Of a stretch of DNA of 64,000 nucleotides, positions 52,574 to 62,410 are shown in pieces. Made by a program: the position numbers and the translations under genes. The DNA is from Pseudomonas sp. IAC-BECa141. Lineage in GTDB: Bacteria > Pseudomonadota > Gammaproteobacteria > Pseudomonadales > Pseudomonadaceae. How positions within the stretch are numbered: the first letter of the stretch is position 1; each line of letters begins with the position of its first letter. The notes below the pieces were generated by a model, which was given only the letters and a program-made list of their open reading frames with translations, was not told the DNA's origin and searched no databases. The stretch is from positions 1,488,001 through 1,552,000 of the forward strand of contig NZ_CP065410.1 in NCBI RefSeq assembly GCF_020544405.1, given 5' to 3'.

Positions 52574-52956
52574 TGGCGACGAAACGGTCCGCACTGATTC
52601 AGCGCGGTGTGCGTTTTGCCGTCACCGGTCTGTTCGTCACGGCGCTGCATGCGTTGGTGGCAGTGCTGTTCATCAATTTCGTCAGTCCTGTGCCTGCGTT
52701 GGCCAACGGCGTCGCCTTTATCGTGGCGACGGTGGTGTCCTACGTGATCAACACCACCTGGAGTTTTTCCGCCCGGTTGCACGGCAAGACTCTGATGCGT
52801 TTTCTGATGGTTTCGGCGGGCGGCTTTCTGTTGGCAATGTTCGTGGCCTGGGCGGCGCAGATGGCCGGGCTGCACTATCTGGCCGGAATCATTGCCGTGG
52901 CGCTGACGATTCCGGCATTCACCTTTGTACTGCATAACTTCTGGACGTATCGATGA
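52573..52956 (+). CDS. GtrA-family membrane protein
   Basis: This 127-residue protein has four membrane segments (FAVTGLFVTALHALVAVLF, then VAFIVATVVSYVINTTWSF with the typical NxxWSF motif, and two more). GtrA proteins are thought to flip undecaprenyl-phosphate-linked glucose across the inner membrane. Start and stop overlap both neighbours (TGATG with the methyltransferase, ATGA with the next gene). Confidence 0.88.
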   Translation: MATKRSALIQRGVRFAVTGLFVTALHALVAVLFINFVSPVPALANGVAFIVATVVSYVINTTWSFSARLHGKTLMRFLMVSAGGFLLAMFVAWAAQMAGLHYLAGIIAVALTIPAFTFVLHNFWTYR

Positions 52957-55049
52957 CGGATTCACGGGAGCACCCGGCACTTTCCCTGTTGCCGCTGCTA
53001 TTGGGTGTTCTGGTGTTTTTTCTGGTGGTCGGGCCGCAAGCGCTGAATCCGCAGAACATCGCCTGGCTGGAGCAGGGCGATCCGGCGACGCATTATCTGG
53101 GCTGGGCGTTTTTTCGGCAGGCTCCCTGGACGTTCCCGCTCGGGCTCAATCCTTCTTACGGCCTGGAACTGGGCAGCGCGATCATTTTTTCCGACTCCAA
53201 TCCACTGCTCGCGCTGTTGTTCAAACCGTTCAGTGCCTGGTTGCCGGAGACCTTTCAGTATTTCGGTTTGTGGCTGTTGGCCTGTTGTGTCCTGCAAGCC
53301 TGGTTTGGCTGGAAGCTAATGGGGCTGATGACGACCCAAACCTTGATTCGACTGCTAGGGACGGGGTTGCTGGTGTTCTCGCCTGCGATGTTTTTGCGCA
53401 TGGGCGCGCACCTCTCGCTGGCGGGCCATTTCCTGATCCTGGCTGCGCTGTACCTGACGCTGTTGCCGAACCTGAGCCGACGTCGTGTCGCCTGGGGAAC
53501 CTTGCTTGCTGTAACGGCATGGGTGCACGCCTACCTGCTGGCCATGGTTGCGCTGATCTGGGTGGCGGATCTGCTGGGCAAGACATTCAATCAGTCATTG
53601 ACCCGGCGTCAGGGGATGATTGAAGGGGGCATGCTTTTCGCTCTGGTAAGCGTGTGTTGCTGGCAGGCCGGGTATTTCAGCATTGCCGATGGCGCGGCAT
53701 CCGGTGGCTTTGGTTTGTACCGGATGAATCTGCTGTCGCCCCTCGACCCGGCCGGCTGGTCATTGATCCTGCCTGATCTGCCGAAGGCCGACGGGGATTA
53801 CGAAGGTTTCAACTACCTTGGTCCGGGCGTTCTCTTGTTGGCGCCGCTGGCGCTGATTGCCGGATTTCGAAACCGCCAACCCTTGCAGGATCAGGTGCGC
53901 GCGCGTCCATGGCTGCTGATGGCGCTGTTCGGTTTATGGCTGTTCGCTTTGTCGAATCAGATCGGTATCGGGGCGTTGAATCTCGATTATCCGCTGCCGA
54001 AAAGTTTTGTCGCGCTGGCCAATATCTTTCGTGCCTCGGGCCGGATGTTCTGGCCGGTTCTGTATGTCTGCATCCTGGCCGCGATTTTTCTGGTGGTACG
54101 CGGTTATCGGCCGCGCGTCGCCATCGGTCTGCTCGCGGTGGCGCTGCTGATCCAGGTTGTCGATACCCGAAACGGCTGGATGGGGCTGCGGCAGGGAAAA
54201 ATGGTGGCACCTTCGTCGGTCTGGGCCAGCCCGATGACTGATCCTTTCTGGGCGAGCGCCGCTGCGCGTTATGCCAATGTCCGCAGTCTGATGCCACAGA
54301 ATCAAGGAGAGCGCTGGCAGATGATTGCCGGTTTCGCAGCGACCCACGGCATGAAGACCGATGCTGTCTATCTGGGACGCATGAGCACTTCGGCGCTGGT
54401 GCGGGCACAGCAGAACGCCCGCGCGATGCTCGATTCGGGGCAGTACGACGCAGATTCCTTGTACGTCCTGGACGACGATGCTTTGGTCGATGCCGCGAGA
54501 ACCATCAACAGTGAAACCGATCTGTTGACGCGCGTGGACGGGATTACGGTACTGGCGCCGGGCTGGAAACGTTGTGTGCAGTGCCTGTCCGTGCAGGATG
54601 AGGGGCGACGGATTTCACTCCTTCCCTTGACTCGCCCGGGACAGGCGTTGGTCTTCAATTATCGAAACCGGCAACTGGCCAGCGGCTGGTCGAAGCCTGA
54701 AAGCTGGGGGACGTGGACGGAAGGTCAACAGGCGAAAATCCAATTGCGCGTGTTGCCTCCGGCGAGTTCGATCGTGATCGACGCATTGGCATTCATACAG
54801 CCCGGGCACCCCGGCCAGCGGGTGATCATCAGTCTGAACGGCCAACCAGTGCTGGATACCCGTTTGACGCAGTTTCAAGGCAATCGCCTGGAAATTCCGA
54901 TCAGCGCCCAGCTTAACCAGCGCCTCGAGAACGATGCCCGGCTCGAAATCGAATTACAGTTGCCGGATGCCGTCAGCCCCCGACAGTTGGGGATCAACGA
55001 CGATTCGCGGGTCATGGGTCTGGGGCTGAAGACGTTGACGGTGCAATGA
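52953..55049 (+). CDS. large membrane protein of DUF6311 type, possible GT-C glycosyltransferase
   Basis: This 698-residue protein has about ten to twelve membrane segments in residues 10-400 and a C-terminal soluble domain (about 430-698), probably periplasmic. An acidic EQGDPATHYLGW motif follows the first membrane segment, where GT-C enzymes keep their catalytic acids. The family resembles DUF6311. Placed after GtrB-like and GtrA-like genes, it is the best candidate for the transferase that moves the flipped sugar to its acceptor; this is inference. It overlaps gtrA by four bases. Confidence 0.72.
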   Translation: MTDSREHPALSLLPLLLGVLVFFLVVGPQALNPQNIAWLEQGDPATHYLGWAFFRQAPWTFPLGLNPSYGLELGSAIIFSDSNPLLALLFKPFSAWLPETFQYFGLWLLACCVLQAWFGWKLMGLMTTQTLIRLLGTGLLVFSPAMFLRMGAHLSLAGHFLILAALYLTLLPNLSRRRVAWGTLLAVTAWVHAYLLAMVALIWVADLLGKTFNQSLTRRQGMIEGGMLFALVSVCCWQAGYFSIADGAASGGFGLYRMNLLSPLDPAGWSLILPDLPKADGDYEGFNYLGPGVLLLAPLALIAGFRNRQPLQDQVRARPWLLMALFGLWLFALSNQIGIGALNLDYPLPKSFVALANIFRASGRMFWPVLYVCILAAIFLVVRGYRPRVAIGLLAVALLIQVVDTRNGWMGLRQGKMVAPSSVWASPMTDPFWASAAARYANVRSLMPQNQGERWQMIAGFAATHGMKTDAVYLGRMSTSALVRAQQNARAMLDSGQYDADSLYVLDDDALVDAARTINSETDLLTRVDGITVLAPGWKRCVQCLSVQDEGRRISLLPLTRPGQALVFNYRNRQLASGWSKPESWGTWTEGQQAKIQLRVLPPASSIVIDALAFIQPGHPGQRVIISLNGQPVLDTRLTQFQGNRLEIPISAQLNQRLENDARLEIELQLPDAVSPRQLGINDDSRVMGLGLKTLTVQ

Positions 55050-55121
55050 CGCACCGTTTCGATGGACGCCGCCCCCACGGCCTTTCTACACTGCCGCAAT
55101 CTGGGGATCGGGGGGCAATGG

Positions 55122-56048
55122 ATGAACCGCAATGAACTACGCAAGGCCGACATCAACCTGATGGTGGTATTCGAGACTTTGATGCTCGAACGCAACGTGA
55201 CCCGGGCCGCCGAGAAACTGTTTCTCGGCCAGCCGACCATCAGTTCGGCGCTCAATCGTTTGCGCACCATGCTTAACGATCCGTTGTTCATCCGCGTCGG
55301 CCATCGCATGGAGCCGACCGCCCGCGCCGAAGACATTTATCGCCATCTAAAGCCCGCGCTTGACTCGCTGTCGGTGGCGCTGAGCCTGACCCGGGATTTC
55401 GACCCGGCCGTCAGCACCATGACCTTTCGCATCGGTCTGTCGGATGACGTCGAATTCGGCCTGTTGCCACCATTGCTTCGGGTATTGCGCCAGGAGGCGC
55501 CGAACGTGGTGTTCGTGGTGCAGCACGTCGATTACTGGCGGATTCCCGATCTGCTGGCCGCCGGCGATATAACTGTCGGCATCAGCCAGACCCGCGGCCT
55601 GCCGGCCAACGCCAAGCGCAAACTGCTGCGGCATATTCAGCCGAGCATCCTGCGCGCCGACAAATCCGACACGCCGCTGACACTCGATGAATATTGCGCA
55701 CGCCCCCACGTGCTGGTTTCCCACACAGCCAATGTCAGTGGCTACGCCGATGAGTGGCTGGCGGATATCGGTCGCACCCGTCAGGTGGTGCTGTCGGTGC
55801 CGCAGTACAGTTCGTTGCCGGCGTTGCTGGCCGGCACCGATCTGATTGCCAGCCTGCCGGACTACACCGCCGAAGCCATGGCCGCTTCCGGGTTCCTGTT
55901 CAAGGAGCCGTTCCCGTTCAAGACCCCGACCCTTGACCTGTCGATGGTCTGGCTCAGCCACGTCGACAGCGACCCGGCCGAGCGCTGGCTGCGTTCGCGG
56001 CTGGAGCAGTTCATGAGTGAGCGTCCGGTGATGTCGTCGTTGGCGTGA
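55122..56048 (+). CDS. LysR-family transcriptional regulator
   Basis: This 308-residue protein has an N-terminal winged helix-turn-helix (NVTRAAEKLFLGQPTISSAL near residues 24-43) and a LysR substrate-binding domain (about 95-300). The start at 55122 (MNRNELRKADINLMVVFETL) matches the family. It is followed 57 bases later by the CHMI-like gene on the same strand. Target and effector are unknown; control of its neighbour is possible. Confidence 0.88.
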   Translation: MNRNELRKADINLMVVFETLMLERNVTRAAEKLFLGQPTISSALNRLRTMLNDPLFIRVGHRMEPTARAEDIYRHLKPALDSLSVALSLTRDFDPAVSTMTFRIGLSDDVEFGLLPPLLRVLRQEAPNVVFVVQHVDYWRIPDLLAAGDITVGISQTRGLPANAKRKLLRHIQPSILRADKSDTPLTLDEYCARPHVLVSHTANVSGYADEWLADIGRTRQVVLSVPQYSSLPALLAGTDLIASLPDYTAEAMAASGFLFKEPFPFKTPTLDLSMVWLSHVDSDPAERWLRSRLEQFMSERPVMSSLA

Positions 56049-56105
56049 GTCATGCGTTGCTGTGTTATATGTACGACCTTTGCGCCGAACCACTGGAGCA
56101 CCGAG

Positions 56106-56471
56106 ATGCCACACCTGCACCTGGAATACACCGCCAACCTGCCGCAACTGAACGCTGACGTGGCGTTGATCCGGCTCAACAACACACTGGTGGGTTCCGG
56201 TCAGTTCTCGGCGGAGTTCGATATCAAGAGCCGTGCGCTCAAGGTTGAAACCTTCAAGGTCGGCACCGCCATGAACGAGCGCGCCTTTGTGGCGGTGAGG
56301 CTGGCGCTGCTCAGCGGGCGCTCTCCGGAGATCAAGAAGCAACTGTCGCAGAGCCTGTTGGCGGTATTGCAGGAATTGTGCGAATGGCCGGCCGGGGTTG
56401 AGGTGCAGTTGAGTGTGGAACTGCTCGACATCGACCGCGAGTCCTACAACAAGACCGCCATCGGCGTGTAG
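56106..56471 (+). CDS. 5-carboxymethyl-2-hydroxymuconate isomerase-like protein
   Basis: This 121-residue tautomerase-superfamily protein starts MPHLHLEYTANLP, giving the catalytic Pro after Met removal. It also has FDIKSRALKVETFKVGT near 38-54 and SVELLDIDRESYNK near the end, as in HpaF/CHMI. CHMI acts in homoprotocatechuate breakdown, but no other hpa genes are nearby, so it may serve another substrate. The start at 56106 is fixed by the family N-terminus. Confidence 0.85.
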   Translation: MPHLHLEYTANLPQLNADVALIRLNNTLVGSGQFSAEFDIKSRALKVETFKVGTAMNERAFVAVRLALLSGRSPEIKKQLSQSLLAVLQELCEWPAGVEVQLSVELLDIDRESYNKTAIGV

Positions 56472-56474
56472 GAC

Positions 56475-57410
56475 TCAGGCCGCTTCCAGCTCTGCGCAGG
56501 TCTTGATGACCTGCTCGCGCAGCCAGAGGTTGGCGCTGTCCTGATCGACGTTGTGGCTCCACTGCATGTCGAGGGTGAACCCCGGCAGGCCATTCGGCGC
56601 CTCGCAGTGGTTGAACACCGCGTCGTTGGTCAGTAAACGCTGGATCCGCCGGGGCAGGGTGAGAATGAAATCGGTGCCGGTGATCATCTTCAACGCCGCG
56701 CTGTAACTGTTGGAGCGGGCGACGATCTGGCGTTTTTGCGCCTGGCGCGCCAGCCAGCCATCGACCATGTTGGTGGTCGACGTCCACGGCGTGGGAAACA
56801 CATGCCGGCGTTCGGTAAAAGCTTGCAGACTCAGTCGCGGCTCCAGCGGCGTGGCGCGTTTGTCGAAAACGCAGACCAGATCATCTTCCAGCAACATGCG
56901 TGATTTCAGGTCGGCGTGACTGCGATGGAAGTGCGGGCCGAAACAGATCACCAGATCGAGGCTGCCATCGCGCAACTCTTCGACCGGCACGTCGGTTTCG
57001 AACTTGTGCATGTTGACCATCACCGGCAAGTCATCGAAGTCAAAGCGCTTCAACATCCGCGGCAGGATCAGTTGCTCGAAGTATTCCGGGGCACAGATGT
57101 TGAAGGTCACCGGTTGCGCCATCGGGTCGAAGGTCGGGGCGCCGGCGTGGCAGAGGTTGATGCTTTCGAGGATTTTCTGCACATGGCCATACATGCTGCT
57201 GGCCTTGTAGGTCGGGCGCATTCCCGTGCGGGTATTGACGAACAAATCGTCTTCGAAGCTGGTACGCAGTTTTTTCAGGCAGTAACTGACGGTGGACTGG
57301 CTGACGAACAGCGACTCCGACACGTCGGTGACGCTGCTTTGCTCATACACGGCGACAAACACCATGAGATCCTGCATGTCGAGCTTTCTAAGCAAGTTAC
57401 TGTTCAGCAT
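56475..57410 (-). CDS. LysR-family transcriptional regulator
   Basis: This 311-residue LysR protein has a helix-turn-helix SVTDVSESLFVSQSTVSYCL near 25-45 and an effector domain (about 95-300, FNICAPEYFEQLILPRMLKR). It is convergent with the CHMI-like gene, with only three bases between stops. Its regulated gene is probably elsewhere or the divergent region at 57411-57619; effector unknown. Confidence 0.87.
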   Translation of the reverse strand: MLNSNLLRKLDMQDLMVFVAVYEQSSVTDVSESLFVSQSTVSYCLKKLRTSFEDDLFVNTRTGMRPTYKASSMYGHVQKILESINLCHAGAPTFDPMAQPVTFNICAPEYFEQLILPRMLKRFDFDDLPVMVNMHKFETDVPVEELRDGSLDLVICFGPHFHRSHADLKSRMLLEDDLVCVFDKRATPLEPRLSLQAFTERRHVFPTPWTSTTNMVDGWLARQAQKRQIVARSNSYSAALKMITGTDFILTLPRRIQRLLTNDAVFNHCEAPNGLPGFTLDMQWSHNVDQDSANLWLREQVIKTCAELEAA

Positions 57411-57619
57411 CCGTTCTGTCTCGCTGTGCTCCTTGCGCCGAATCCGCGCAAACGTGTGCGCATGATCGTAACGGAACGATGGTGCCAGGAGAAAGCCCTG
57501 TAGGACGTTTCACTGTCACTTGTGGGACAGAAAGTTTTAGTAACACGACGTACACAATCAAACCCGAAAAAGCTGGCCAGAAGCCTTTATCCAGACGAGG
57601 CGGCCTGCCGTTCGCCCGA

Positions 57620-58804
57620 TCAGCCCATGTGCCGGGTGTAATGCCGTGGATCAAAACGCAGCACCATCAACAGCATGAGCGCCATCACTGCCGTCAGTGA
57701 CCACCAGGCCCATTCGAAGCTGCCCAACTGATCGCGCACCATCCCGGCCATCAGCGGCGAGAGCCCGGCAATCAGGTAGCCGATGCCTTGTACGAATGCG
57801 GTCAGCCCGCCGGCACGTTGCGGTTCGTCGAGGTGATCGAGGGATACGATCAAGCTCATCGGGAACAACCCGCCGATACCCAGCCCGAGCAGGCACGGCC
57901 ATAGCAGACTCAAGTGCAGGGGACTGAGGATCAGCCCCACAAACCCGGCGATGATCAGGCCGAGCAGGGCGCCAAGCACCAGGCGTCGGTCACGGCTGCG
58001 ATTGGCGATCGCCGGCACCACCAGCCCTGAAATCACCTCCATGGCCGTCAGAAAACCCAGCATCAGGCCGGCGTTTTGTTCGCTCCAGCCCTTTTCCACG
58101 TAATACGGCGCCAGCCAGGCGAGCACGCAGGTGTAGGACGCGGTGCCGAGACCAAAGAAGATCGCGAGCAGCCAGGCGCGGGAATTCGTGAAGAAGGATT
58201 CTTTTCTGACAACGGCCCGGTTGGTGTTCGGTGACGTGGCGCGGTTTTTCCACCAGAAAGGAATGGCGAGCAGTGCCAAAACCGCCCAGACAGCCAGTCC
58301 CGCCCGCCAGTTGCCGGTCTGCATCATCACCCACGGTGCGAACGAAGCGGCCAGCGCCGCGCCGCCCATGATCGAAGTGACGTAAAGGCCCATGCACAGC
58401 GCCACGTTGTCGGGAAATCGCGATTTGATCAGCGCGGGCATCAGGGCCTGGATCAGTGCAATACCGATCCCGGCCAGCACGGCGCTGGCGATCAATCCGC
58501 CCGCTGAATCGAGAAACAAACGCGAAAACGTCGCCAAGCCAATGATCACCAGCGACAGCAGCACCGTGCGCTGTTCACCGAGGCGCTGGCTGACCGCCAT
58601 GCCGAAAAACATCGCCAGCCCCATCGCCATCACCGGTAGCAGGGTCAGTAACGCTGCGAGACTGAAGCTCAGCGCCATATCGCCGCGAATGGCCGAGAGC
58701 AAGGGGCCGACCGCCGCCATCGACGGGCGCAGGTTGAGGGCGACCAGGATGATGCCGAGCATGAGCCAGACAGCGGGGCGGGCAGTGGCGCGAACGTTTT
58801 CCAT
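57620..58804 (-). CDS. CynX/NimT-family MFS transporter
   Basis: This 394-residue protein has twelve membrane segments and the CynX-type start VWLMLGIILVALNLRPSMAAVGPLLS. Members include cyanate and 2-nitroimidazole transporters, but the substrate is unassigned here. The ATG at 58804 was preferred, as the upstream extension is Pro/Arg-rich. Confidence 0.87.
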   Translation of the reverse strand: MENVRATARPAVWLMLGIILVALNLRPSMAAVGPLLSAIRGDMALSFSLAALLTLLPVMAMGLAMFFGMAVSQRLGEQRTVLLSLVIIGLATFSRLFLDSAGGLIASAVLAGIGIALIQALMPALIKSRFPDNVALCMGLYVTSIMGGAALAASFAPWVMMQTGNWRAGLAVWAVLALLAIPFWWKNRATSPNTNRAVVRKESFFTNSRAWLLAIFFGLGTASYTCVLAWLAPYYVEKGWSEQNAGLMLGFLTAMEVISGLVVPAIANRSRDRRLVLGALLGLIIAGFVGLILSPLHLSLLWPCLLGLGIGGLFPMSLIVSLDHLDEPQRAGGLTAFVQGIGYLIAGLSPLMAGMVRDQLGSFEWAWWSLTAVMALMLLMVLRFDPRHYTRHMG

Positions 58805-59101
58805 CTTCAGACCTTTGAACCAGGGGCTGTTGATTAGGCGGGCAGGGGAGCGGGGCGGCAAATCAGAATGTCATGACCGCTATCGAGAAACTCGATACGG
58901 CACCTCGTGGCCCGCGTCTTAACCACAGCTGAATCATTCTCAAATACGCTGCATATTTCATGGTTATTTCATCGGCCAACTAATCGTTGGCTTCTTTTTC
59001 ACAAAAAATTGATGGTTGCCTGCTTAGAGTTTGCGTGGTCTGCGTCAATGAAATTTTCACAATTGGCGACGGCACTTCTTTCAAGGAAATAGTCCCTCGC
59101 C
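58805..59101. other. AT-rich divergent promoter region before eptA
   Basis: This 297-base gap between divergent MFS and eptA genes is AT-rich after 58920. TTTTCAC occurs at 58996 and 59052, resembling half of a ColR-type site, but the rest of the consensus does not fit. No gene is supported. Confidence 0.4.
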
Positions 59102-60751
59102 ATGTTCAAGTTAAAAGCCGTGCGCCCGGAATGGGTGACGTTGTTTGCCAGCGCCTTTCTTTTGACCGGATTCAATTTCGTTCTCTGGCAACACCTGTTC
59201 GACATCACCGCCGCGGACGGCAAGGGCATTGCGATGCGCATTGCGTTCGGGGTGATGATCTTCGCGGCGTATAACATCGTCTTGACGCTGCTGGCGTTTC
59301 GACCTGTTTTGAAACCTGTGTTGACGTTGTTGTTCATGGTCAGTGCCGGCGTAGCTTATTTCATGAGCCAATACGGTGTATTGATCGATGCCGGCATGTT
59401 TCGCAACTTTGCCGAAACCAATGCCACCGAAGTTCGCGATCTGCTGTCTTTGAAGTTGCTGGTTTATATCTTGTTTTTGGGTGTCTTGCCGTCCTGGTTG
59501 TTGTGGAAAGTTCCAGTCAACTATCGTCGCTGGCATCGCGAGTTATTAAGCAAAGTTGTGGTGAGTGTCGCGTCGGTCGCGGTTATTGGCGGCGTCGCGT
59601 TGGCCAATTATCAAGGACTGTCGTCGCTGTTTCGCAATCACCACGAAATTCGCCTGATGCTGGTGCCGAGCAATTACATCGGCGCCTCGGCCGGTTATCT
59701 GCGTGAGCAGGTGGCTTCGGCGCATCAACCGTTCGTCACGCTTGGCGAAGACGCCCAGCGTAACGCCGCCGTGCAGAACCATCCGCGCAAATCCCTGACG
59801 GTGCTGGTAGTGGGGGAAAGTGCCCGGGCGGAAAACTTCGGCATCCTCGGTTATGACCGCGACACCACACCGAAACTGGACAAGGAAACCGGCCTGATCG
59901 CCTTCACTGACGTGCATTCCTGCGGCACCGAAACCGCTGTGTCGGTGCCGTGCATGTTCTCCAACATGGGCCGCAAGGATTACGACGCCAGCAAGGCGAA
60001 GAATGAGGAAGGGTTGCTGGATGTGCTGAAACGGGCCGGGATCGACGTGATCTGGCGCGACAACCAGTCCGGCTGCAAGGGCACCTGCGACCGTGTCACC
60101 CTGCAGGATGTCAGCAATCTGAAAGACCCGGCGCTGTGCGCCAACAGCGAATGCCGCGACGAGATTTTGCTGCAAGGCCTGCAAAGCTTCATCGATCACC
60201 TGGACAAGGACACTGTGCTGGTCCTGCACCAGATGGGCAGTCACGGTCCGGAATACTTCAAGCGCTATCCAAAGGAATACGAGCGCTTCACCCCGGTGTG
60301 TGAAAGCAATGCGCTGAACAATTGCAGCCGCGAAAGCATCGTCAACGGTTACGACAACACGCTGGTGTACACCGATCATGTGCTGTCGAGCCTGATCGAT
60401 GTGCTGCGCAGCAATCAGGACAAGGTCGATACCGCCATGTTGTACCTGTCCGACCACGGCGAATCCCTGGGCGAGTACAACCTGTTCCTGCACGGCACGC
60501 CGTACATGCTGGCGCCGGAGCAGCAAAAACACGTGGCAATGCTGGCGTGGTTCTCTGACAGCTATCAGAAGTCCTACTCGGTCGACACCCATTGCCTGCA
60601 AATGAGCCGCGACAAGCCGCTGAGCCAGGACAACCTGTTCCACTCGATGCTCGGTCTGCTGGAGGTGCAGAGCAAGGTGTACCAGCCGGATCTGGACATG
60701 TTTGCCGGCTGCCGGGGCGCGGTGATCGACGGGGTGCTGGCCAAGGACTGA
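59102..60751 (+). CDS. eptA: lipid A phosphoethanolamine transferase
   Basis: This 549-residue protein has five N-terminal membrane segments (to about 165) and a periplasmic sulfatase-type domain. The nucleophile is probably Thr276 in SCGTETAVSVPCM, with metal ligands in VVGESARAENFG (Glu239) and LSDHGESLGEYN near 455. Cysteines of the conserved disulfides are present (SGCKGTC, CANSEC). It adds phosphoethanolamine to lipid A phosphates, lowering affinity for polymyxins and cationic peptides. Confidence 0.92.
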   Translation: MFKLKAVRPEWVTLFASAFLLTGFNFVLWQHLFDITAADGKGIAMRIAFGVMIFAAYNIVLTLLAFRPVLKPVLTLLFMVSAGVAYFMSQYGVLIDAGMFRNFAETNATEVRDLLSLKLLVYILFLGVLPSWLLWKVPVNYRRWHRELLSKVVVSVASVAVIGGVALANYQGLSSLFRNHHEIRLMLVPSNYIGASAGYLREQVASAHQPFVTLGEDAQRNAAVQNHPRKSLTVLVVGESARAENFGILGYDRDTTPKLDKETGLIAFTDVHSCGTETAVSVPCMFSNMGRKDYDASKAKNEEGLLDVLKRAGIDVIWRDNQSGCKGTCDRVTLQDVSNLKDPALCANSECRDEILLQGLQSFIDHLDKDTVLVLHQMGSHGPEYFKRYPKEYERFTPVCESNALNNCSRESIVNGYDNTLVYTDHVLSSLIDVLRSNQDKVDTAMLYLSDHGESLGEYNLFLHGTPYMLAPEQQKHVAMLAWFSDSYQKSYSVDTHCLQMSRDKPLSQDNLFHSMLGLLEVQSKVYQPDLDMFAGCRGAVIDGVLAKD

Positions 60752-60847
60752 CCGGCAGACTCAATCTGTAAGACTATTCTTTCCCTCAGGCAGGAGATTT
60801 CATCAAGCTCTTGCCCTGTAGAGGCGCGGAAAGCGCCGGTGGCGATA

Positions 60848-60853
60848 TATACT
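60848..60853 (+). promoter_or_regulatory. -10 element before rnd
   Basis: TATACT lies 27 bases before the rnd start codon; no good -35 is visible. Confidence 0.35.
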
Positions 60854-60880
60854 GCGCGCCATTCTTGAAGGGAGAGCCGT

Positions 60881-62014
60881 GTGGCCATCGATATTCACTG
60901 GATTCGCGACAACGATAGCCTCGCGCAGTTTTGCGCCGAGTGGCAGCAGCTGCCGTTCGTTGCCCTCGACACCGAATTCATGCGGGTCGACACCTTCTAC
61001 CCGATTGCCGGCCTGTTGCAGGTTGGCGACGGCAAACGCGCCTACCTGATCGACCCGCTGACCATCAACGCCTGGCAACCTCTGGCCGCTTTGCTGGAAA
61101 ACCCGGCGGTACTCAAAGTCCTGCACGCCTGCAGCGAAGACCTTGAAGTCCTGCTGCGCCTGACCGGCAGCCTGCCGGCGCCGCTGTTCGACACCCAACT
61201 GGCTGCCGCCTACCTGAACCTCGGGTTCTCGATGGGTTATTCGCGTCTGGTGCAGGAAGTGCTCGGCATCGAACTGCCGAAGGGTGAAACCCGTTCCGAC
61301 TGGTTGCAGCGTCCGTTGTCCGACACGCAAATCAGCTATGCCGCCGAAGACGCCGTGCATCTGGCGGAGGTTTTCGTACAACTGCGTCCGAAACTGTCCG
61401 ACGACAAATACGCCTGGGTGCTGGAGGACGGCGCCGAACTGGTCGCCAACCTGCGCCGCGAAACCGATCCGTACGAGGTGTATCGCGAGGCCAAGCTGGC
61501 GTGGAAACTGTCCCGTGCTCAACTCGCCGTACTGCGTGAGCTGTGTGCCTGGCGTGAACGCGAGGCCCGTGCCCGCGATCTGCCGCGCAACCGCATCGTC
61601 CGTGAACACTCGCTGTGGCCGCTGGCCCGGACCCAACCGGACAGCCTCAGCGCGCTGGGCAAGATCGAAGACATGCATCCGCGTACCGTGCGTCAGGACG
61701 GCGAGTTTCTGCTTGATCTGATCAAGCGCTCTGGCAGTGTGGGGCCTGATCAATGGCCGCCAGCTGTGCCGGAGCCATTGCCGATCGAAGCCGCCGCGCT
61801 GATCAAACAGCTGCGGGCGCTCGGTCAGGCCGAAGCTGAGCGTCTGGGCATCGCGCCGGAGCTGATGCTGCGCAAGAAAACCCTCGAAGCGCTGGTCAAA
61901 AGCGGCTTCCCCGAGGGGCCTTACCAATTGCCTGATTCGCTGCGTGGCTGGCGCCGCGAATTGATGGGCCAGAAGCTGCTCGACAGCCTGGCCACCGCCG
62001 GAGAACAGCCTTGA
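60881..62014 (+). CDS. rnd: ribonuclease D
   Basis: This 377-residue 3'-5' exoribonuclease trims tRNA precursors. The DEDDy motifs are Asp30/Glu32 in [10 protein letters not shown], Asp in [14 protein letters not shown] near 85, and Tyr-Asp in [15 protein letters not shown] near 155. An HRDC domain follows (about 205-290). It starts with GTG at 60881 after GGGAGAG. Confidence 0.95.
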   Translation: MAIDIHWIRDNDSLAQFCAEWQQLPFVALDTEFMRVDTFYPIAGLLQVGDGKRAYLIDPLTINAWQPLAALLENPAVLKVLHACSEDLEVLLRLTGSLPAPLFDTQLAAAYLNLGFSMGYSRLVQEVLGIELPKGETRSDWLQRPLSDTQISYAAEDAVHLAEVFVQLRPKLSDDKYAWVLEDGAELVANLRRETDPYEVYREAKLAWKLSRAQLAVLRELCAWREREARARDLPRNRIVREHSLWPLARTQPDSLSALGKIEDMHPRTVRQDGEFLLDLIKRSGSVGPDQWPPAVPEPLPIEAAALIKQLRALGQAEAERLGIAPELMLRKKTLEALVKSGFPEGPYQLPDSLRGWRRELMGQKLLDSLATAGEQP

Positions 62015-62304
62015 AACGTATTTGTTCCATTTATCAAAGTTCGAAGAAAAGCGGCATGTATCTGTACGTGCTCAAGAGCGATGCGCTGGAGCGTGTGCCG
62101 GAAGGCCTGATGGCGGCGTTCGGCAAGGCCAGGCATTCCTTCGATCTGGTGCTGACCCCCGAGCGCAAGCTCGCCAGCGAAGACATCGCCGTGGTCCTGG
62201 AAAACCTCGACAAGCAGGGCTATCACCTGCAGATGCCACCGGCCGAGGAAGAGTACATCGAGCACTTGCCCGAAGAGTTGCTGCGACGCAACGACCCGGT
62301 CTGA
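62011..62304 (+). CDS. ycgL: YcgL-domain protein
   Basis: This 97-residue protein is a YcgL-domain protein ([18 protein letters not shown] at the start, [13 protein letters not shown] near 70). Function is unknown. The TTG start at 62011 overlaps the rnd stop, coupling the genes as in other pseudomonads. Confidence 0.9.
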   Translation: MKRICSIYQSSKKSGMYLYVLKSDALERVPEGLMAAFGKARHSFDLVLTPERKLASEDIAVVLENLDKQGYHLQMPPAEEEYIEHLPEELLRRNDPV

Positions 62305-62309
62305 TCCGC

Positions 62310-62329
62310 GAGGCCCTGTCCTGGGCCTC
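62310..62329 (+). terminator. hairpin after ycgL
   Basis: GAGGCCC-TGTCCT-GGGCCTC followed by TTGT is a 7-base stem six bases after ycgL. The T run is short, so it may only slow transcription before the dehydrogenase gene. Confidence 0.45.
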
Positions 62330-62410
62330 TTGTAACCCCTGGAACGGTTTTTACGGCGACGGCTGCCACGAAGTGGACGGCCGCCTGCACGGTTTGCGAA
62401 AGGTTTGAAG

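Noticed and set aside
58990..59060. TTTTCAC elements before eptA as ColR sites
   Set aside because: The upstream half of the recognised consensus does not match at either copy.
62304..62408. Cys/Trp/Gly-rich frame tail between ycgL and the dehydrogenase
   Set aside because: It is only open as a frame running out of ycgL in another phase, with no start of its own.
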